This document shows, piece after piece, positions 1-12,650 of a DNA stretch of 64,000 nt. The stretch comes from Arctopsyche grandis (lineage: Eukaryota > Arthropoda > Insecta > Trichoptera > Hydropsychidae). Position 1 is the stretch's first letter. Each line of letters opens with the position of its first letter. The position numbers and the translations under genes were made by a program. Location of the stretch: contig NC_135357.1 in assembly GCF_051622035.1 (NCBI RefSeq), positions 21,256,256 through 21,320,255 on the forward strand, written 5' to 3'. The notes beneath the pieces were generated by a model. It was not told the DNA's origin, did not search any database, and saw only the letters and a program-made list of their open reading frames with translations.

Positions 1-304
1 TAAATTTCTAATACACCCTTAACAAACTATTCAGTACGTTTAAATGGCATTGTAAAAATCAACGAGAAGCACTAGAAATTTGATGAATAACTGTCAAATC
101 TTAGTTATTCCTCCTTGGCCGAACGTCCTCGTCAAGGTAACTTTGAATTTTACCTGGGAATGACGGACCACAAAACCTTAGAGACAAGCAATTATTTCAC
201 ACTGTTAGTTGCGACGTGCCACTTGAAAAAACATCAGTACCATTGTGTTAGTTGTTAATAATTTGCGGAGCAAGGGGAGGAATTTTGACAGTGAAAACCT
301 GTCG

Positions 305-428
305 ATGGAACTGGAACGGGATGAAGTGAAGTTGGTCGTTGGAATTTGGACACATCCGCGTTGGTCGCGTCGGATCGAGAGGCCGCGCGACCGCACGCTG
401 CTCGAAGAGTTGTTTAAAGTGAGAGGAG
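305..428 (+). CDS. Possible first coding exon of an unidentified gene
   Basis: From the ATG at 305 an open frame of 41 codons runs to a consensus-like donor (GGAG followed by GTGAGT at 429). The peptide is charged (it starts MELERDEVKLVVG and contains THPRWSRRIE) and I do not recognise it. Base composition between about 300 and 860 is clearly richer in G, C and CpG than the AT-rich surroundings, as seen at 5' ends of insect genes. No acceptor exon could be matched downstream, where the sequence becomes transposon-rich. It may equally be a chance frame; confidence is low. Confidence 0.25.
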
Positions 429-1003
429 GTGAGTGGGGTGTCGAAAGTTCGACCAGACCGCAGATCCTGACGCATTCAGGTGCGCAGATGCTGCCAATAT
501 TCAATGGCAACTGACAACTGACAAGTAGCAACTGGCAACTGGCAATTGGCAGACGTACCTGTAATATGGTGGATGCGGCGTGAGGGGAACTACGTACAGA
601 ACAGCGCTACTGCCGGACTCAAAGTGAACGCAGGTGAGCCAGGTGGGGGCCACGAGGGGGTCAGGAGGGGGCTCTGTTGCCACTCCGCAGTGCTGCCGGG
701 CTGGAATTTATCGCGCAGGTAACAACTCACCTGGCCCAAACTTGTATCATCACTCCTCACTCTCGCCAACACCGCTACTGCGTTGCTACACACCACTGAG
801 GTACACTTTTTCTTGGCAAAAGCTAATTTGCCAACATTCAGCTGATTCAGTCGGCAAGGGCGATTCGTATTTTGACGTAGAACTACAATAGTCACCTTTA
901 CGAGATTATCTCCCACGTGATTACGATTTTAAACGGTAGTAATTAGTTAGCGTGGTGATTTGCAGTCAGTTCTAGTACAAGTTGTTGCTTCTAAGTTATC
1001 GAA

Positions 1004-1960
1004 ATTGTAAATAGGTTTTTGAGCTCTTTTTCCTATTATGCTGTAGACTAACATTAGAATAATATAATACTGTGATTACTAACCAAATTAAATTAAATTG
1101 TAAAATAGAAAATGATCAGTAGATCAGTAGCTATTAAAATAGATATAAGAAGTATTGTGAACATAATTTCGTAATAATAAAAAGCATTTAAAATAAATTA
1201 AAAAAAAAGTTATCGAAAAAATCGACCGTGTGTTTTACAATGGAGAAATAAAACCATGTGCAAAATCTCGGTCTCCGTGATGAGACAGAATGTTAAATGA
1301 CAGAAAACGCAAATATCGGAAGGCAAAGATCTAAAATCGAAAGATTTTAAGTCGAAAGATAAAAAAAAAATGGTGCATGGTAAACGGAACATACTCACTT
1401 AATTTGCGCGAGCAGGATACAACAGGAACAAGAGGAACAGGCTTTTCCTCCCGTGTTAATGTGCGCGCGCAGAATACGGGAGGAAAAGCATGTTTCTGTT
1501 GTATCCTGCTCGCGCAAATTAAGTGAGTATGTACCGTTTACCATGCACCATTTTTTTTTTTGATCTTTCGACTTAAGATCTTTCGATTTTCGATCTTTGC
1601 CTTCCGATATTTGCGTTTTCTGTCGTTTAACATTCTGTCTCGTCACGTAGACCCGCAAAATCTATATATGTACCTACACTTCATAGATTACCTAAACACA
1701 ATCTGCTTTAGGTCATCGACTTTAGAGAGTCTTTAATTAATATTATGTATTAGATGTATTATGAACATTTATAAGGATTGTAAATAGGTTTTTGAGCTCT
1801 TTTTCCTATTATGCTGTAGATTAGAATATTATAATACTATGATTACTAACCAAATTAAGTTAAATTGTAAAATAGAAAATGATCAGAAGATCAGTAGCTA
1901 TTAAAATAGATATAAGATGTATTGTGAACATAATTTCGTAATAATAAAAATTATTTAAAA
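1004..1960. repeat. Pair of diverged ~190-bp direct repeats around a foldback element
   Basis: The segment at about 1004-1195 recurs at about 1777-1960 in the same orientation with roughly ten percent difference (shared blocks include TTTTTGAGCTCTTTTTCC and GAACATAATTTCGTAATAAT). The foldback element at 1269-1654 sits between the copies but does not abut either one, so this is probably an older tandem duplication into which the element later inserted. Confidence 0.7.
1269..1654. mobile_element. Foldback transposon, family A, copy 1 (386 bp)
   Basis: The two halves are long inverted repeats: the left end GGTCTCCGTGATGAGACAG is matched on the opposite strand by GGGTCTACGTGACGAGACAG, and complementarity continues to the centre near 1460. 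It is flanked by the perfect 9-bp repeat GCAAAATCT (1260-1268 and 1655-1663), which marks the insertion. It has no coding capacity. A second copy lies at 20556-20965. The superfamily is not identifiable from these ends. Confidence 0.85.
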
Positions 1961-2239
1961 ATCAAAAATATACCTACACGCCAGGTAGGAAACAAGCTAT
2001 GTTTGTCAGGTAATTCTTAAAGAGGGGGTAGGGGGGGGCGTCTTCTCCATTGTTCCACTTTAGTTAAGTATGTTTAGCGTTGCAAATTACACGTTCGAGC
2101 ACATTAAAGCAATTCGCTATACCGTCCGTAAAGAAGTTTGATTCGAAAATGTGCGTAATTTTGTATGAATTATCGTAATAAAAGAAACTGTTGTTAATTC
2201 CAATAATGTTCACTAATCAAATGTACAAAATAATTATAA

Positions 2240-2803
2240 TCTATATATAATTGAATGTCTGCTTGTCTGCCTGTTTCGTATAGGCTCCTAAACCACTCAA
2301 CCGATTACGATGGAACGTTCAGGATTTGTTGTACGCATGTCCGGGAAGATTACTGTGAAAAAAAAATGGGAAAACCTAATAATAATATTCGTAATTATGA
2401 TTTTACCAAAGCGAAATTATGAAGCGCCATTGTGTAGTCAAGGAAATGTGTTTGTTGGCAACCACGTTAACAGGTTGGTTTATGACGACACGGCGTTGAA
2501 GAGAGGTTACTCCACGGCGTTGAAGAGACGTTACTCCACGGCGTTGAGCTCCAGCCGTCACTTGAAACGGGAACGGGAATTGCATGCCTTAGGGCCGGGC
2601 TGCACCGTGCGACTTGTGAGCGACTTGGTTGAGGGTGACCAGACCAATGCATGCAGGTAGATGGGACATGCTACACCCGTCAACTTGTTTGTCGCACACA
2701 TTTCCATACATTTTTTCGTGTCGCGCAACTTGTCGGCCGACAAAGTTGCACGGTGCGGCCCGGCCCTTATTCCGGCATCGCAACACATGCCGGGTTCGGC
2801 TAG
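2240..2803 (+). mobile_element. Non-autonomous Helitron, family 1, copy 1
   Basis: Starts TCTATATATAA and ends GGGTTCGGCTAG, between a host A (2239) and T (2804), the Helitron signature of TC at the 5' end, CTAG at the 3' end and insertion into AT without duplication. The 5' part (GGCTCCTAAACCACTCAACC) and the CCGGGTTC-rich 3' end recur at 8320-8687 and, inverted, at 26669-27671. The interior contains a short three-unit tandem repeat near 2490-2545. No protein-coding potential. Confidence 0.8.
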
Positions 2804-5080
2804 TGATGAAATAAAAAATATGTAGTGTTTTCATTTCCACGATAAATTCTAAATAAGGGAGTACTTAACGCAGTCTTTCTTCACAAATCATATTTTTAAT
2901 CATTTAAATTTTCTCATGTATGTATATTTTTCAGATAATTTTATAAAAGCACCACAGGCGAAAGTTTATTTGAAGTGAATAAACTTCATTGTGGACAATT
3001 GAATCGAAAATAGTGTTAAGAGAAATTATGTGATCATTTTTTTTATGTATTCGTGTAGTTGTAATGTATTTGCCTTTAATGTTTAATGAATGAACTTGAA
3101 TGAAATATTACAATTTTAAGGGGTGTACTTTTTATTTAAAAGTTAAATTTTTCATTTGTTTTATTTTCAAGATAAATATAACATAGACTAAATTTATTTG
3201 TTACTAATTGTTACTTTTGACAAGAAAAAGTCTAATACGAATCAAAATAGATATCAAAATTTTATTGAATTCCAAATCGATAAGTCCCTACAGCTTCTTA
3301 AATCTACAATTATAATGATTTCATTGTATATATTTTGATTTGTGTATATGATTTGTATTTTATGTACATTAGTATAATATTGCCAATTTGTATATTATTC
3401 AAACCATTACCACAAACTAAGAAAAAAGCTCAATTTCCTGCATGCATTCTAATAATGAAAACACATCAAAGATACAAATAATCATAATCAATAAAATTAT
3501 ACTGTATTATATTAAGTATGCATTTGGCTCTCAGGAAGGTGGGAGAGGCAGAGAATCATAAAGCTGAAATCTGAATTTTATTTATAACAGCTTTATGACA
3601 ACTTGATAAATTTTCAGTCATAAAAGTTATATTATTTCACTTATATTTAAATTATGATGTAAATAAAAATTATCCATTTGATAAACCGGAAATACGCATT
3701 TTTCCCAAAAGTCAAAAAATGTCACGATTTTTTCAAAATCACTGAGCTGTGTCAACTGGAAATGGTGATTTTCTCTGGAATAAATATTTCGTTATTTTTT
3801 GTGGCATACTCAAAATTTTGTATCTTCAAAAATATTGCAATTTTTATCTAAATAACGATATTAGGTTTCAGAAAAACTTATATAAAACCTTTAAAAATAT
3901 ATATAAAAAGTCGGATAACCTGATCTTTAGCCTGAAACATATGTATGTATGTACATATGTATTGTATGTACATATGTATATGTATATAGATATAAAAAAA
4001 AAACTTTTAATAAATTTCATCATTTACATCACTCTAATATCTGATTAGAAATTTTTCCGATATACCACGACGAACGCTGTCACATAAATCAAATAATACT
4101 GAGTTGACACGATACGATTGCATTCGGATCGAGTCCGCTAATTTGGTCACTCGGACGTCGCCACGTTTCGAATAATGTGCGCTCGTACCGTGTGCGCTCG
4201 TACCGTGTCAACCCGGTATAATAAATAATATAATACAAAACCGAAGATAAATGTATGTTAACATAAATAATATTCGAGCCCAATGGGTTGCGATGTTGCC
4301 ATAAGCGTGTGTCGGTGTCTCTATGTACCGTTGGTCGAGCAAGCTGAGCGGCACCAACTTTGGAACCATACACCCAACTTTAGGAAGCAGCATCAGCCAG
4401 TCCACAGTCCAAGAATTGACCAAAAACAAAACACAACAAAATACCCTATCGGTGGGGGCGCAACATTGCGCAACACTCATGACCTTGAGTGACATGTGCA
4501 CAAATTTGCATGAACGCTTATACGCCAACACGTGCATTGGGAAAAATCCCCTATTGTAATTATTTTATTGTAATACACCGAAAAAATAACTTTTTCAGAA
4601 TATGATTGACAACATAACAATTGCAACTTCATTAGACAAAATAAACTTTCGAAATTAAATCTTTCAGTAGATGTGAAAAAAAATGGCATAGTATGAATTC
4701 ACATGTACGTGCAAGTATACATAAATATAGTGTATGTATAATATATATGTACCTTACTTTTAATTGAACTTTGATCTTCAAGGTTGACAGTTTAAGTGTA
4801 CGTTTGGTATGACATAACAATATTTTTCGCGAATATATGTACATACACATACATAGGTACATACAATGTAGTTGGAAGTTATTACTTTTTTCGATTCAAA
4901 AATTTTTCTAATGTTAATAATGTACATATTACATAGATATAAAAAAATGCATACATATATGTACTTCGGTTTATTAAATAGTTTTAGAAATTAAAAAAAA
5001 ATCGTGGAGTATTTCTTCGCAAACCAAATGCTGATGTCAGCACTTGAGAACTGTGCTTTAACCCGGCAGAAGATGATTAT
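2804..5080. other. AT-rich intergenic stretch, no gene seen
   Basis: No frame here resembles a conserved protein. It contains short ATGTACATATGT-type simple repeats, and GTGCGCTCGTACCGT stands twice in tandem near 4167-4200. Nothing else could be supported. Confidence 0.6.
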
Positions 5081-5088
5081 GTTATAAT

Positions 5089-5221
5089 TAAAGCCCGGAT
5101 AACCAAGCTGCCGTTCATTGTTCAAATGTTGTAAATGCATTGTTAGAGGTTTGCCGAACCTTTTTTACAAATCATTTACAACAATTGAACAATGAGCGGC
5201 ACCTTGGCTATCCGTACTCTA
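5089..5221. mobile_element. 133-bp MITE, family B, copy 1
   Basis: Inverted repeats cover almost the whole element (TAAAGCCCGGATAACCAAG at the left, the complement of TAGAGTACGGATAGCCAAGG at the right). The flanking 8-bp target duplication GTTATAAT is perfect (5081-5088 and 5222-5229). The 8-bp duplication fits the hAT superfamily. An equally long copy is at 32512-32644 with almost the same target. Confidence 0.85.
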
Positions 5222-5592
5222 GTTATAATAATTGTATCGGTTATTTTTGAAGTGGAATAAGTCAGATCAGTAAATATAAAGTAAAAACGACATATTACTT
5301 GAAATTCATTTTAAAAAGTACATTCTATAATTCCTTCTTCCATTGATCAACCAAATTTTTCAATGCTGTATATATGTACGTATATGAATGTCTTTTGTAC
5401 GTATATCAAAAGCAAAATATTATACCTTTATCAGACTTTGATAGTACGTATGTACATAACTACGCCCGTATAAAACTCATAAATTGGAAAAAATCGTAAG
5501 ATTTTCAGCTTATTGGCTGTAAAGTCTAGACTAGAGACGAAGACAAGATCAGATCCAGCATCGTCATAATCATCGTCAGCAGGGCACGTCGC

Positions 5593-5937
5593 GTGAGCCG
5601 GTCTTCGTCTCGTTCCACTTCCGTAAATTTGTGCGGTGTCGATAACCCCGACCAGCAAACCTGCTCCAACACAACCTGCTCTCCTCCTCTACACTCTTCT
5701 CCTTACTTCCCCCTCACCGACTGTGATAGCCGTGACGATGGCTCTCCACAGGGAGACTCATCATCCACCAGCACTATCAATGTATTTCGAACTATGAAAA
5801 CCGCATTAGAAATGTCAATTGACAAAATCACAACTAATAATTCAATATTGTTAAATATGTATCTTATATATAAAAAAAAGACCGTTATGTATGTGTGTAA
5901 TTCGTTTCTCATTGGCTGTCATCAAAATAGTTTCTGA
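5593..5937 (+). other. Serine-rich open frame of unknown origin
   Basis: An open frame of about 115 codons with a non-AT-biased first half rich in Ser, Thr, Pro and Cys (5593-5800), which then runs into AT-rich sequence that includes the start of a Helitron at 5862. There is no recognisable domain. Composition of the first half suggests former coding sequence, either a host exon or part of a retroelement gag-like frame, but neither can be shown. Confidence 0.2.
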
Positions 5938-6060
5938 TTGGATGTCGTTAATTTTTTTTTAATTAATAAAAAAACAAATGAATGTTTACTATTACATAGA
6001 TTAGCCATGTTTAGGCGGTTTACATTACAAATACTGAGCGAAGCTGGTTGGAACCACTAG
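5862..6060 (+). mobile_element. Short Helitron, family 2, first of a tandem triplet
   Basis: Begins TCTTATATATAAAA after a host A and ends GGTTGGAACCACTAG followed by T. Its 3' third (AGCCATGTTTAGGCGGTTTA and the following 45 bp) is shared with the next two units and with inverted copies at 26581 and 28817. Confidence 0.75.
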
Positions 6061-6293
6061 TCTATTATATAATTTCGAAAGATTCTTTGCATGTACATAC
6101 ATATGTATATAAGTTTTGGATGAAGCATTGAAAACAGATCAAAGTTTCTATGACGATCGTTGAATATATATTTTTTTCGATTCAAATAAATTTAATAAAA
6201 AAACAAATGAATATTTACTATTACTAATTAGATTAGCCATGTTTAAGCGGTTTATATTATAAATACTAAGCGAGGGCTGGTTGGAACCACTAG
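6061..6293 (+). mobile_element. Short Helitron, family 2, second of a tandem triplet
   Basis: Starts TCTATTATATAATTTCGAAAG directly after the CTAG of the preceding unit and ends ACCACTAG. The 5' TTTCGAAAG block and the 3' end agree with the isolated family members at 26581-27807 and 28817-29029, so the boundaries are those of a whole element, not of an internal repeat. Confidence 0.75.
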
Positions 6294-6507
6294 TCAAATA
6301 TCTTATTTCGAAAGAGATTTTGTATGTATTTAAGTTTTGGATGGAACCATCCAAAACAAATCAATGTTACTATGATGATCGTTGAATATTATTTTTTTTT
6401 CGATTCAAATAAATTTAATAAAAAAACAAATGAATGTTTACTATTAGGTTAACCATGTTTAAGCGGTTTATATTACAAATACTGAGCGAAGCCGGGTAAA
6501 ACCACTA
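6294..6507 (+). mobile_element. Short Helitron, family 2, third of a tandem triplet
   Basis: Starts TCAAATATCTTATTTCGAAAG directly after the second unit and ends GCCGGGTAAAACCACTAG, followed by T. Its terminal hairpin region is the least mutated of the three. Confidence 0.75.
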
Positions 6508-8319
6508 GTATTAAATAAATAACAAATACATAGTTTTATAAGTATTATATACGGAATGGTTAAATATTAATAAAAATAATAATAAGTTATCTATACAAAT
6601 CCATTTAAGCAAGGAATACAAATGTATATATATATACATATATGTATATATACTTAATATTCAAATACAATTTGAACATATAGACGTTATTTTTATTTCA
6701 AAATATTAACGCGGTGATTGTTTTTGGCTTCAGCGCATTTTTATTTTATTTATTTCTTTTATAAGTTTCGATTACATATATATAATCATAATAGTTTTTA
6801 TTTAAACTATGATACTAAAATAAAAATAATTTTTAAAAACGAAACCGCACGAAAAATTATTCTAGAGTGGAAACAAAATGGATATGGATTTCTGTCTGTG
6901 TCCTTATTTAATGTGACTTTTGTAACTGTTTTTCCTTGCCCAAATTATTTGTGTAGGTATATTTGTTTTAAGGCCTGAGATTCAATTAAAAATGAGAAAA
7001 GTTATTGTTTTAAATCTTCACGAAAGAATCTTATTTTCATCCATTTGCAGGTACCTACAGATTTCCAACATAAATGTTGTTTTGGGTATTGTTTGATTAA
7101 AGCTAATAAATATCACTTTCAATATTCCTGTATATATATAAAATCAATTACTTAGTTATTACTCACCATGTAATGTAATATATGTAAGTTTGGCTAGCCA
7201 TTTGTGGACCGCAAAATAGACGCGTGGGCCGCATGTGGCCCGCGGGCTGCCGGTTGCCGACCCCTGGGCAAAATGATCACTTTTTTTTGTAATTGTCATA
7301 CAAGTACATTTTATAATACTTTGAAGTATTCGAGAAATTGTGTTCCAGGCTCGCTTCCAGAAATGGAAATACCGCGAAGTCAGTGTAGGCATAAACGCAC
7401 AAAAGGAAGATGACCATTAGTGTGCAGCTCCGTAATTTCAAAATGTGCAATCCGGCAATCAAATTCTCACACCTTGTATATTGTACATATATATATACAT
7501 ATGTAGATAAATACATAAATCTGGAATAACCAAAAACCAGTAGACACTTGATAAGTTGTTGGCTAAAATACGCAAGTACTGTAGTTGAACATACTTGTGT
7601 ACTCGTAAAAACATACATATAATATATGTATGTATATATTTATATACATACATTCATATTGACGTACATATATACCTGCCTGCCTACTCTTGTTCAAAAA
7701 TCGTATGTACGTGTTATTTCACGTTATGTGGTTGCGAAGACAAACAAGTTTTTAATCGAAATCGCTATTAAAAACGGTATTCGAATTTATATTATAGATC
7801 GCATCGGCAGAAAATAAATTAAAACTATTCAATTTACATCGATCAACTCAAGTATATGCATATTTTATAAAAATATCTATACATCCAATACATATACAAA
7901 TTTAATATACGCTTGAATCACGTAATATGTATAATATATACACGTGATACGGGGATTATATACAGGCGCATATCTCAGAAATAAGTACCTACTCATTTTA
8001 TGAAATATTTGTATACCAAAATGTCATATTTTGACTTATTGGAGCATTATGTATAACGTAACCCTTAAAATATTGATATTAATTTTTGCAAACAAATAAT
8101 ACATAAGCCTCGTAGTTACTACCACTAACAAACTCTTCATTTTCTTCATCATTGATGGCATGATTTTTTCCCCATTAAGTTCCACTTCTGCGTTCCATTT
8201 TTCAAATATATTTGCATTGCACGTGTTTTTAACCCCCACCCGTTTCATAATTGACATTGAAATATCAAATATACGGGAGACAGGGGGGGGGATTTTTTGT
8301 CACAAAAAACATCAGCCTA
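6508..8319. other. AT-rich intergenic stretch with one hAT terminus
   Basis: No gene seen. A GC-rich island at about 7195-7266 (ending GGTTGCCGACCCCTG) reads on the minus strand as CAGGGGTCGGCAACC, a typical hAT terminal inverted repeat; the opposite end was not found, so it is probably a truncated relic. The remainder is AT-rich with TACATATGTAT simple repeats. Confidence 0.5.
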
Positions 8320-8687
8320 TCTATATATGTATATAAATAAATCTATGTTTGTCTGTCTATCTCGAATAGGCTCCTGAACCACTGAACCGATTACGATGGA
8401 ACTTTCAGGATTTGTTGTATGCATGTCCGGGAAGCTTACTGTGAAAAAAAATCGGCCGAAAACAGGATCGGAAACGGGAATAACGGGAATGAGTGGCATT
8501 GCAACGCAATAATTTAAAAATTTTTCGCGTCTTGACATGCGTTGTTAGGGTAAAATAAACTAATAATTGAATAATTTCAAATGTGTTCGCTGCCTGCGTT
8601 TTTCCGACAAATGGGAACGGGAACGAGAACGGGAATGGGAATTTCATGCGTTAATGTGGCATTGTAACGCATGCCGGGTTCAGCTAG
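8320..8687 (+). mobile_element. Non-autonomous Helitron, family 1, copy 2
   Basis: Starts TCTATATATGTATAT and ends CCGGGTTCAGCTAG between host A (8319) and T (8688). It shares the AGGCTCCTGAACCACTGAAC block and the purine-rich GGGAACGGGAACGAGAAC tract with the other family 1 copies. It is shorter than copy 1. Confidence 0.8.
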
Positions 8688-9102
8688 TATATACATACAT
8701 ATATAAGTATATATTATATACCTACATATGTATATACATTGGGAAATTCGTAACTTATCATTCCACAACTTTTCCGATTTGATTAATTGATAATGCTTTT
8801 ATATTTTTATTTTGTGTTATTTGAATAAAAAATTATTTTCCTTAAATTCATTCGAGAATATATTTTTCGGATTTTCCGTTAAAATAGTGTTTCATATGTA
8901 CATATGCGTATTCATTTATATAATTGTATGTATTATATATGATGATGTGGCCAATCAAAACTAATAGGCGTGGCGTTTTATAGATTTTCCACCTATTAGA
9001 ATGGAAGGTGTCACCTAATGGCGGGAAATCTGACCTTTAGATGCAGTACAAAGTACAGAGAACAAATTGTGTATATTTGCGACATTTGAATATACCTACC
9101 TA

Positions 9103-10683
9103 CAGTGGCGGACTGGCCATACAAGCGTACATGCCCGATGGCATGTGGGCCCCACTATCCATTAGAAAATATGGGCCCTCAGTAAAATTAAATAACTTTT
9201 TAATTTAACTATTTCACGTGTGTAAAAATTTATAGGATATTGCACTTTGGGACCTAGAGTTTGGGTATTTCAACAAAACAAATTTCTTACGATATACACA
9301 AACAACTAATGCCTGCTTTAACAGCCCAAGGATCGGTTAACTTTTTTTATTAGGCTCGAAATGTAAGTTTCAACATTTGCGTGGGCCCTTTTACCGGGCC
9401 CATTTCCAACCTCAATATTATGCATATACCAATACCTATGTAACAACTACCTACTGAAATAAAAATGGGAATAAACAAATTTTCCTGAATAATATAAACT
9501 GAATTGCTTAAAACAATTTTGATAGGACGATTCATCATCAACCAGCGATTTAAATTTACTTCATACATACTTTCAAAATAACATTTGATTATACTTCGAC
9601 GATATAGTAAGATTTAAATACACAATTTTAAACAGTTTCCGAATATTAAATCTATTCCTAATCTAGACAAATCCATGTATATAGAAACATAGGATAGGGG
9701 CCCCCTCCCCAAAATCCTGATTTTCGATTAACATTAATTGAAAATTTTATACATTTTTTGTTTTCAGGGACGTAATTTGGGGGGGGCACTCGCCCCCCTA
9801 AATTAAGGAATAGTGTGAATTTAGAAAATATTATGGATTTAATGATTAATGAGATACTATGGATCTATGAATGCTGCGTTTATTTCTTATGTACATATGT
9901 TACTTTTGGGTAACTAATAAAATAATCGCTGCTATGTGCTTTGAAAAAAAAAGATTTTATTATTTTGAAGCAAGTATATTTTGGTTTTTAAGTGGTATGC
10001 CATTAGTAACATTCTTAGAAATTGTTCATCCCATGGAGCGAATCGTTAGAAAGGTCCCCTTTACTTTATTTTGTCTCAAAAACAGATGTGTATCGTTTAT
10101 TTTTCCGAATGTACGTATATTTTTTGATATAGTGATACATTTTGATGGTCGATTTTTGTCAACCATGTGAAGATTTTTGGAAAAAAATTTTCGCCTGCGG
10201 CGCTTTTTTGGCTTTTTACATAATATTTTTTTATAATTATTCTTTCAAAAATAAGCTTAATTTTTTCATATATTATATTTTCCATTTTTATTCCGATATA
10301 AAAAAGATTTTTTGAAAAAAAATTCAATTTAACCAATCTTTGCCTGCCCCCCAAGAAAAAGCTGAAATGACGTCCCTGATTGTTTTCTACCGAAAGTGAA
10401 AGCCGCTTTTATGCCGCATTCTTTTATGATCCATTATATGACAAGGATTAAAACGAAATATACAATGTAATTTATGGATCTATTTTGCTTTTGCCATTTT
10501 TCTTGTACCTAAATTTGTTTATTCCCATTTTTGAAAATTTTATTTATTTTTTGCCCTTGATTTTTAGCGTGATGGAAAGAAGAAAATTTTGTTATATGAG
10601 GGGGGGGACAAATTTTTTTAACCCTGGGTGGGGGCCCCCTTTGACTCCTGGCATGCACTGATTTCAGTCCCAGTCCGCCACTG
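9103..10683. mobile_element. Non-autonomous hAT-like element, family C, complete copy
   Basis: Terminal inverted repeats CAGTGGCGGACTGG (left) and CCAGTCCGCCACTG (right) are flanked by a perfect 8-bp duplication CCTACCTA (9095-9102, 10684-10691). The interior is AT-rich, with tracts of GGGGCCCCC and GGGGGGG, and has no recognisable transposase. A second copy of the same element is split between 48341-48515 and 61835 onward. Confidence 0.88.
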
Positions 10684-10843
10684 CCTACCTACATACATAT
10701 GTATGTACTTACATATATGCATTTTTAATTTTAAAAAATATGATAAAATTAGATACTAAAAATTGAATGAAAACGAAATAAGAAAATAAAAATAATAATA
10801 TTTTTTTAGAAGAACTGTAACGAAATTGCTTTTTTGTTCTAAG

Positions 10844-11628
10844 TAGGGTTGACCAAGAGGTTTCTTTTTAAGAGAACATGTTCTCTTTTTTAACACAATT
10901 CTTTTGTTCTCTATCATTTTTATATTGAACCATAATGTCCTTTTTTTTCAATATTGACAAGTGTGGATAAAAGAAAGAAATAAGTTGAAAATTTCCACTG
11001 TCTGGGGTATTTTAAGTGTAGTCGTATATAATTACAAAAATATTCATGTTTAGAATTTTATAAAGAAATAAAAGAAAATAAGAAATTTTTGCATCAAATT
11101 ATTAGTGTAGATATATGTTATATGGCAACAGAAATTATGAAATTGAGAGTGAGAATGAAGATGACTAAATCCAACAATTAATTTTTAAGAGCAATTTTCA
11201 TGTTCCTAACTACATATGTATGTTCTGGTTATAATGAAAGTTGAATAAATCATATAATATTTCACTTGACGTAATTGGACTTTTGCGTAAATTTGTTATA
11301 AAAATTATTTTGATACTACATAAAAATATATAATCTTTCCTGTACTGGTGGAATTTTACGATTACCTTGCGAAATAATGGTATTTTTGGTACCTGAAATC
11401 AGAACATCGTAACCTGAGTACCGCTGCAACGTAAAAGCGTATATCAATCACCATATGTATTTAGATCTAACGCGTGCGAGCAAGATGCGTGAAAAGGTTG
11501 CGATGCTCTACCTTAAATGACGTTGTTTCACTTTAATAATAACCGGCACAATTATTAAGAAAATTTTAAAAAATAAACATTTTTTTGTTAAATGTTCTCT
11601 TTTTTGTCCATGACACTTGGCAACCCTA
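10844..11628. mobile_element. hAT-like element, family D, copy 1
   Basis: Ends TAGGGTTGACCAAGAGG and CACTTGGCAACCCTA. The 8-bp target duplication GTTCTAAG/GTTCTAGG differs at one base (10836-10843, 11629-11636). The subterminal GTTCTCTTTTT motifs recur in the copy at 34304-34939. Non-coding. Confidence 0.75.
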
Positions 11629-12071
11629 GTTCTAGGACTGAAAAACGAAATTGGAAAAATACAGTACATTTTCTCTTGAACGACAAGATTTTTTTGTTTC
11701 TAAGAAAGCTTTTGCCATATTTTATGTATGTTTGTATGTAGAACTGAAATCATAATAAACTTTGTGAAGATTCATCAACCGAAAATGGCAGTTGACTCTT
11801 GTTTATCTTTCTTCTGTTTTTTAAGAATTTTTCAATATGTGTGCTCTTCACGAAAAAACTACAATAAATATCGTTTAAATGCAAAAAATTTACAAAAAAA
11901 AACCGAAAGTGAAACTTTTTTCCCTCGGAAAGTCAAAAAAGTACCACACGATTTTTTTCTAAAACTTCTAAAGGTATTAAGCTATAAATTTAGATTTATA
12001 TTCTTTATTTACTATCTTAGAGCACTTTCATAGCTGGTATTGGTGTATTTCATTTTGGTAATTATTATATT

Positions 12072-12418
12072 CAGGGCCGACAAGAGGGGGGGGGAGGGAG
12101 TTGGGGTAAAGTTCCAGGACCCAGAGCATTCGAGGGACTGACCGATATTGATATTTTATATTATTCTAAATAAAAATAAATATATTTATTTAATGCTATT
12201 AATGATCCACACATTATTTGTGTCCATGTGAAATTATACCTGTTATATTATACTTTATTATTCAATTATTTTAAAAAATAACCAACATATAGGTATTTTT
12301 CTAATAGTACTGATAGATTTTTCGCATATTAAAAACGTATCTATAAGACTTTTTTTGTAGTTTGTCATAGGGCCTGGAATTATTTTTCCAGGGCCCGGAA
12401 TTCCTCTCGGCGGCCCTG
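12072..12418. mobile_element. Small hAT-like element, family E
   Basis: Ends CAGGGCCGACAAGAGG and CCTCTCGGCGGCCCTG are inverted repeats; flanks ATTATATT (12064-12071) and GTTATATT (12419-12426) match at seven of eight bases. Internal sequence is AT-rich and non-coding. Confidence 0.75.
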
Positions 12419-12507
12419 GTTATATTCTTACAAGAGAGAAATTTATATGGAAAAAAATGTATACTTTATTCATATACTTATATACATTTAAAAAATCACA
12501 GTATTAC

Positions 12508-12513
12508 TTTATT
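12508..12513 (-). terminator. Likely IntS8 polyadenylation signal
   Basis: AATAAA on the minus strand, about 140 nt beyond the IntS8 stop codon; another AATAAA lies near 12464. Which one is used cannot be told from sequence. Confidence 0.5.
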
Positions 12514-12650
12514 CATATTTTAGTTATAACAAAGTGTTTCGTATGTATTGTGAATTTTCAACATTTCAAATATTTCTGTTTTCAAAACTTAATTAAAAAC
12601 TACATGTAAATATTATACAAATACAATAATTTGTTGATTATTAAAAAGTT

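Noticed and set aside
9871-10354. Frames inside the complete family C element as possible transposase
   Set aside because: No hAT catalytic or dimerisation motif; aromatic-rich peptides typical of AT-rich non-coding DNA.
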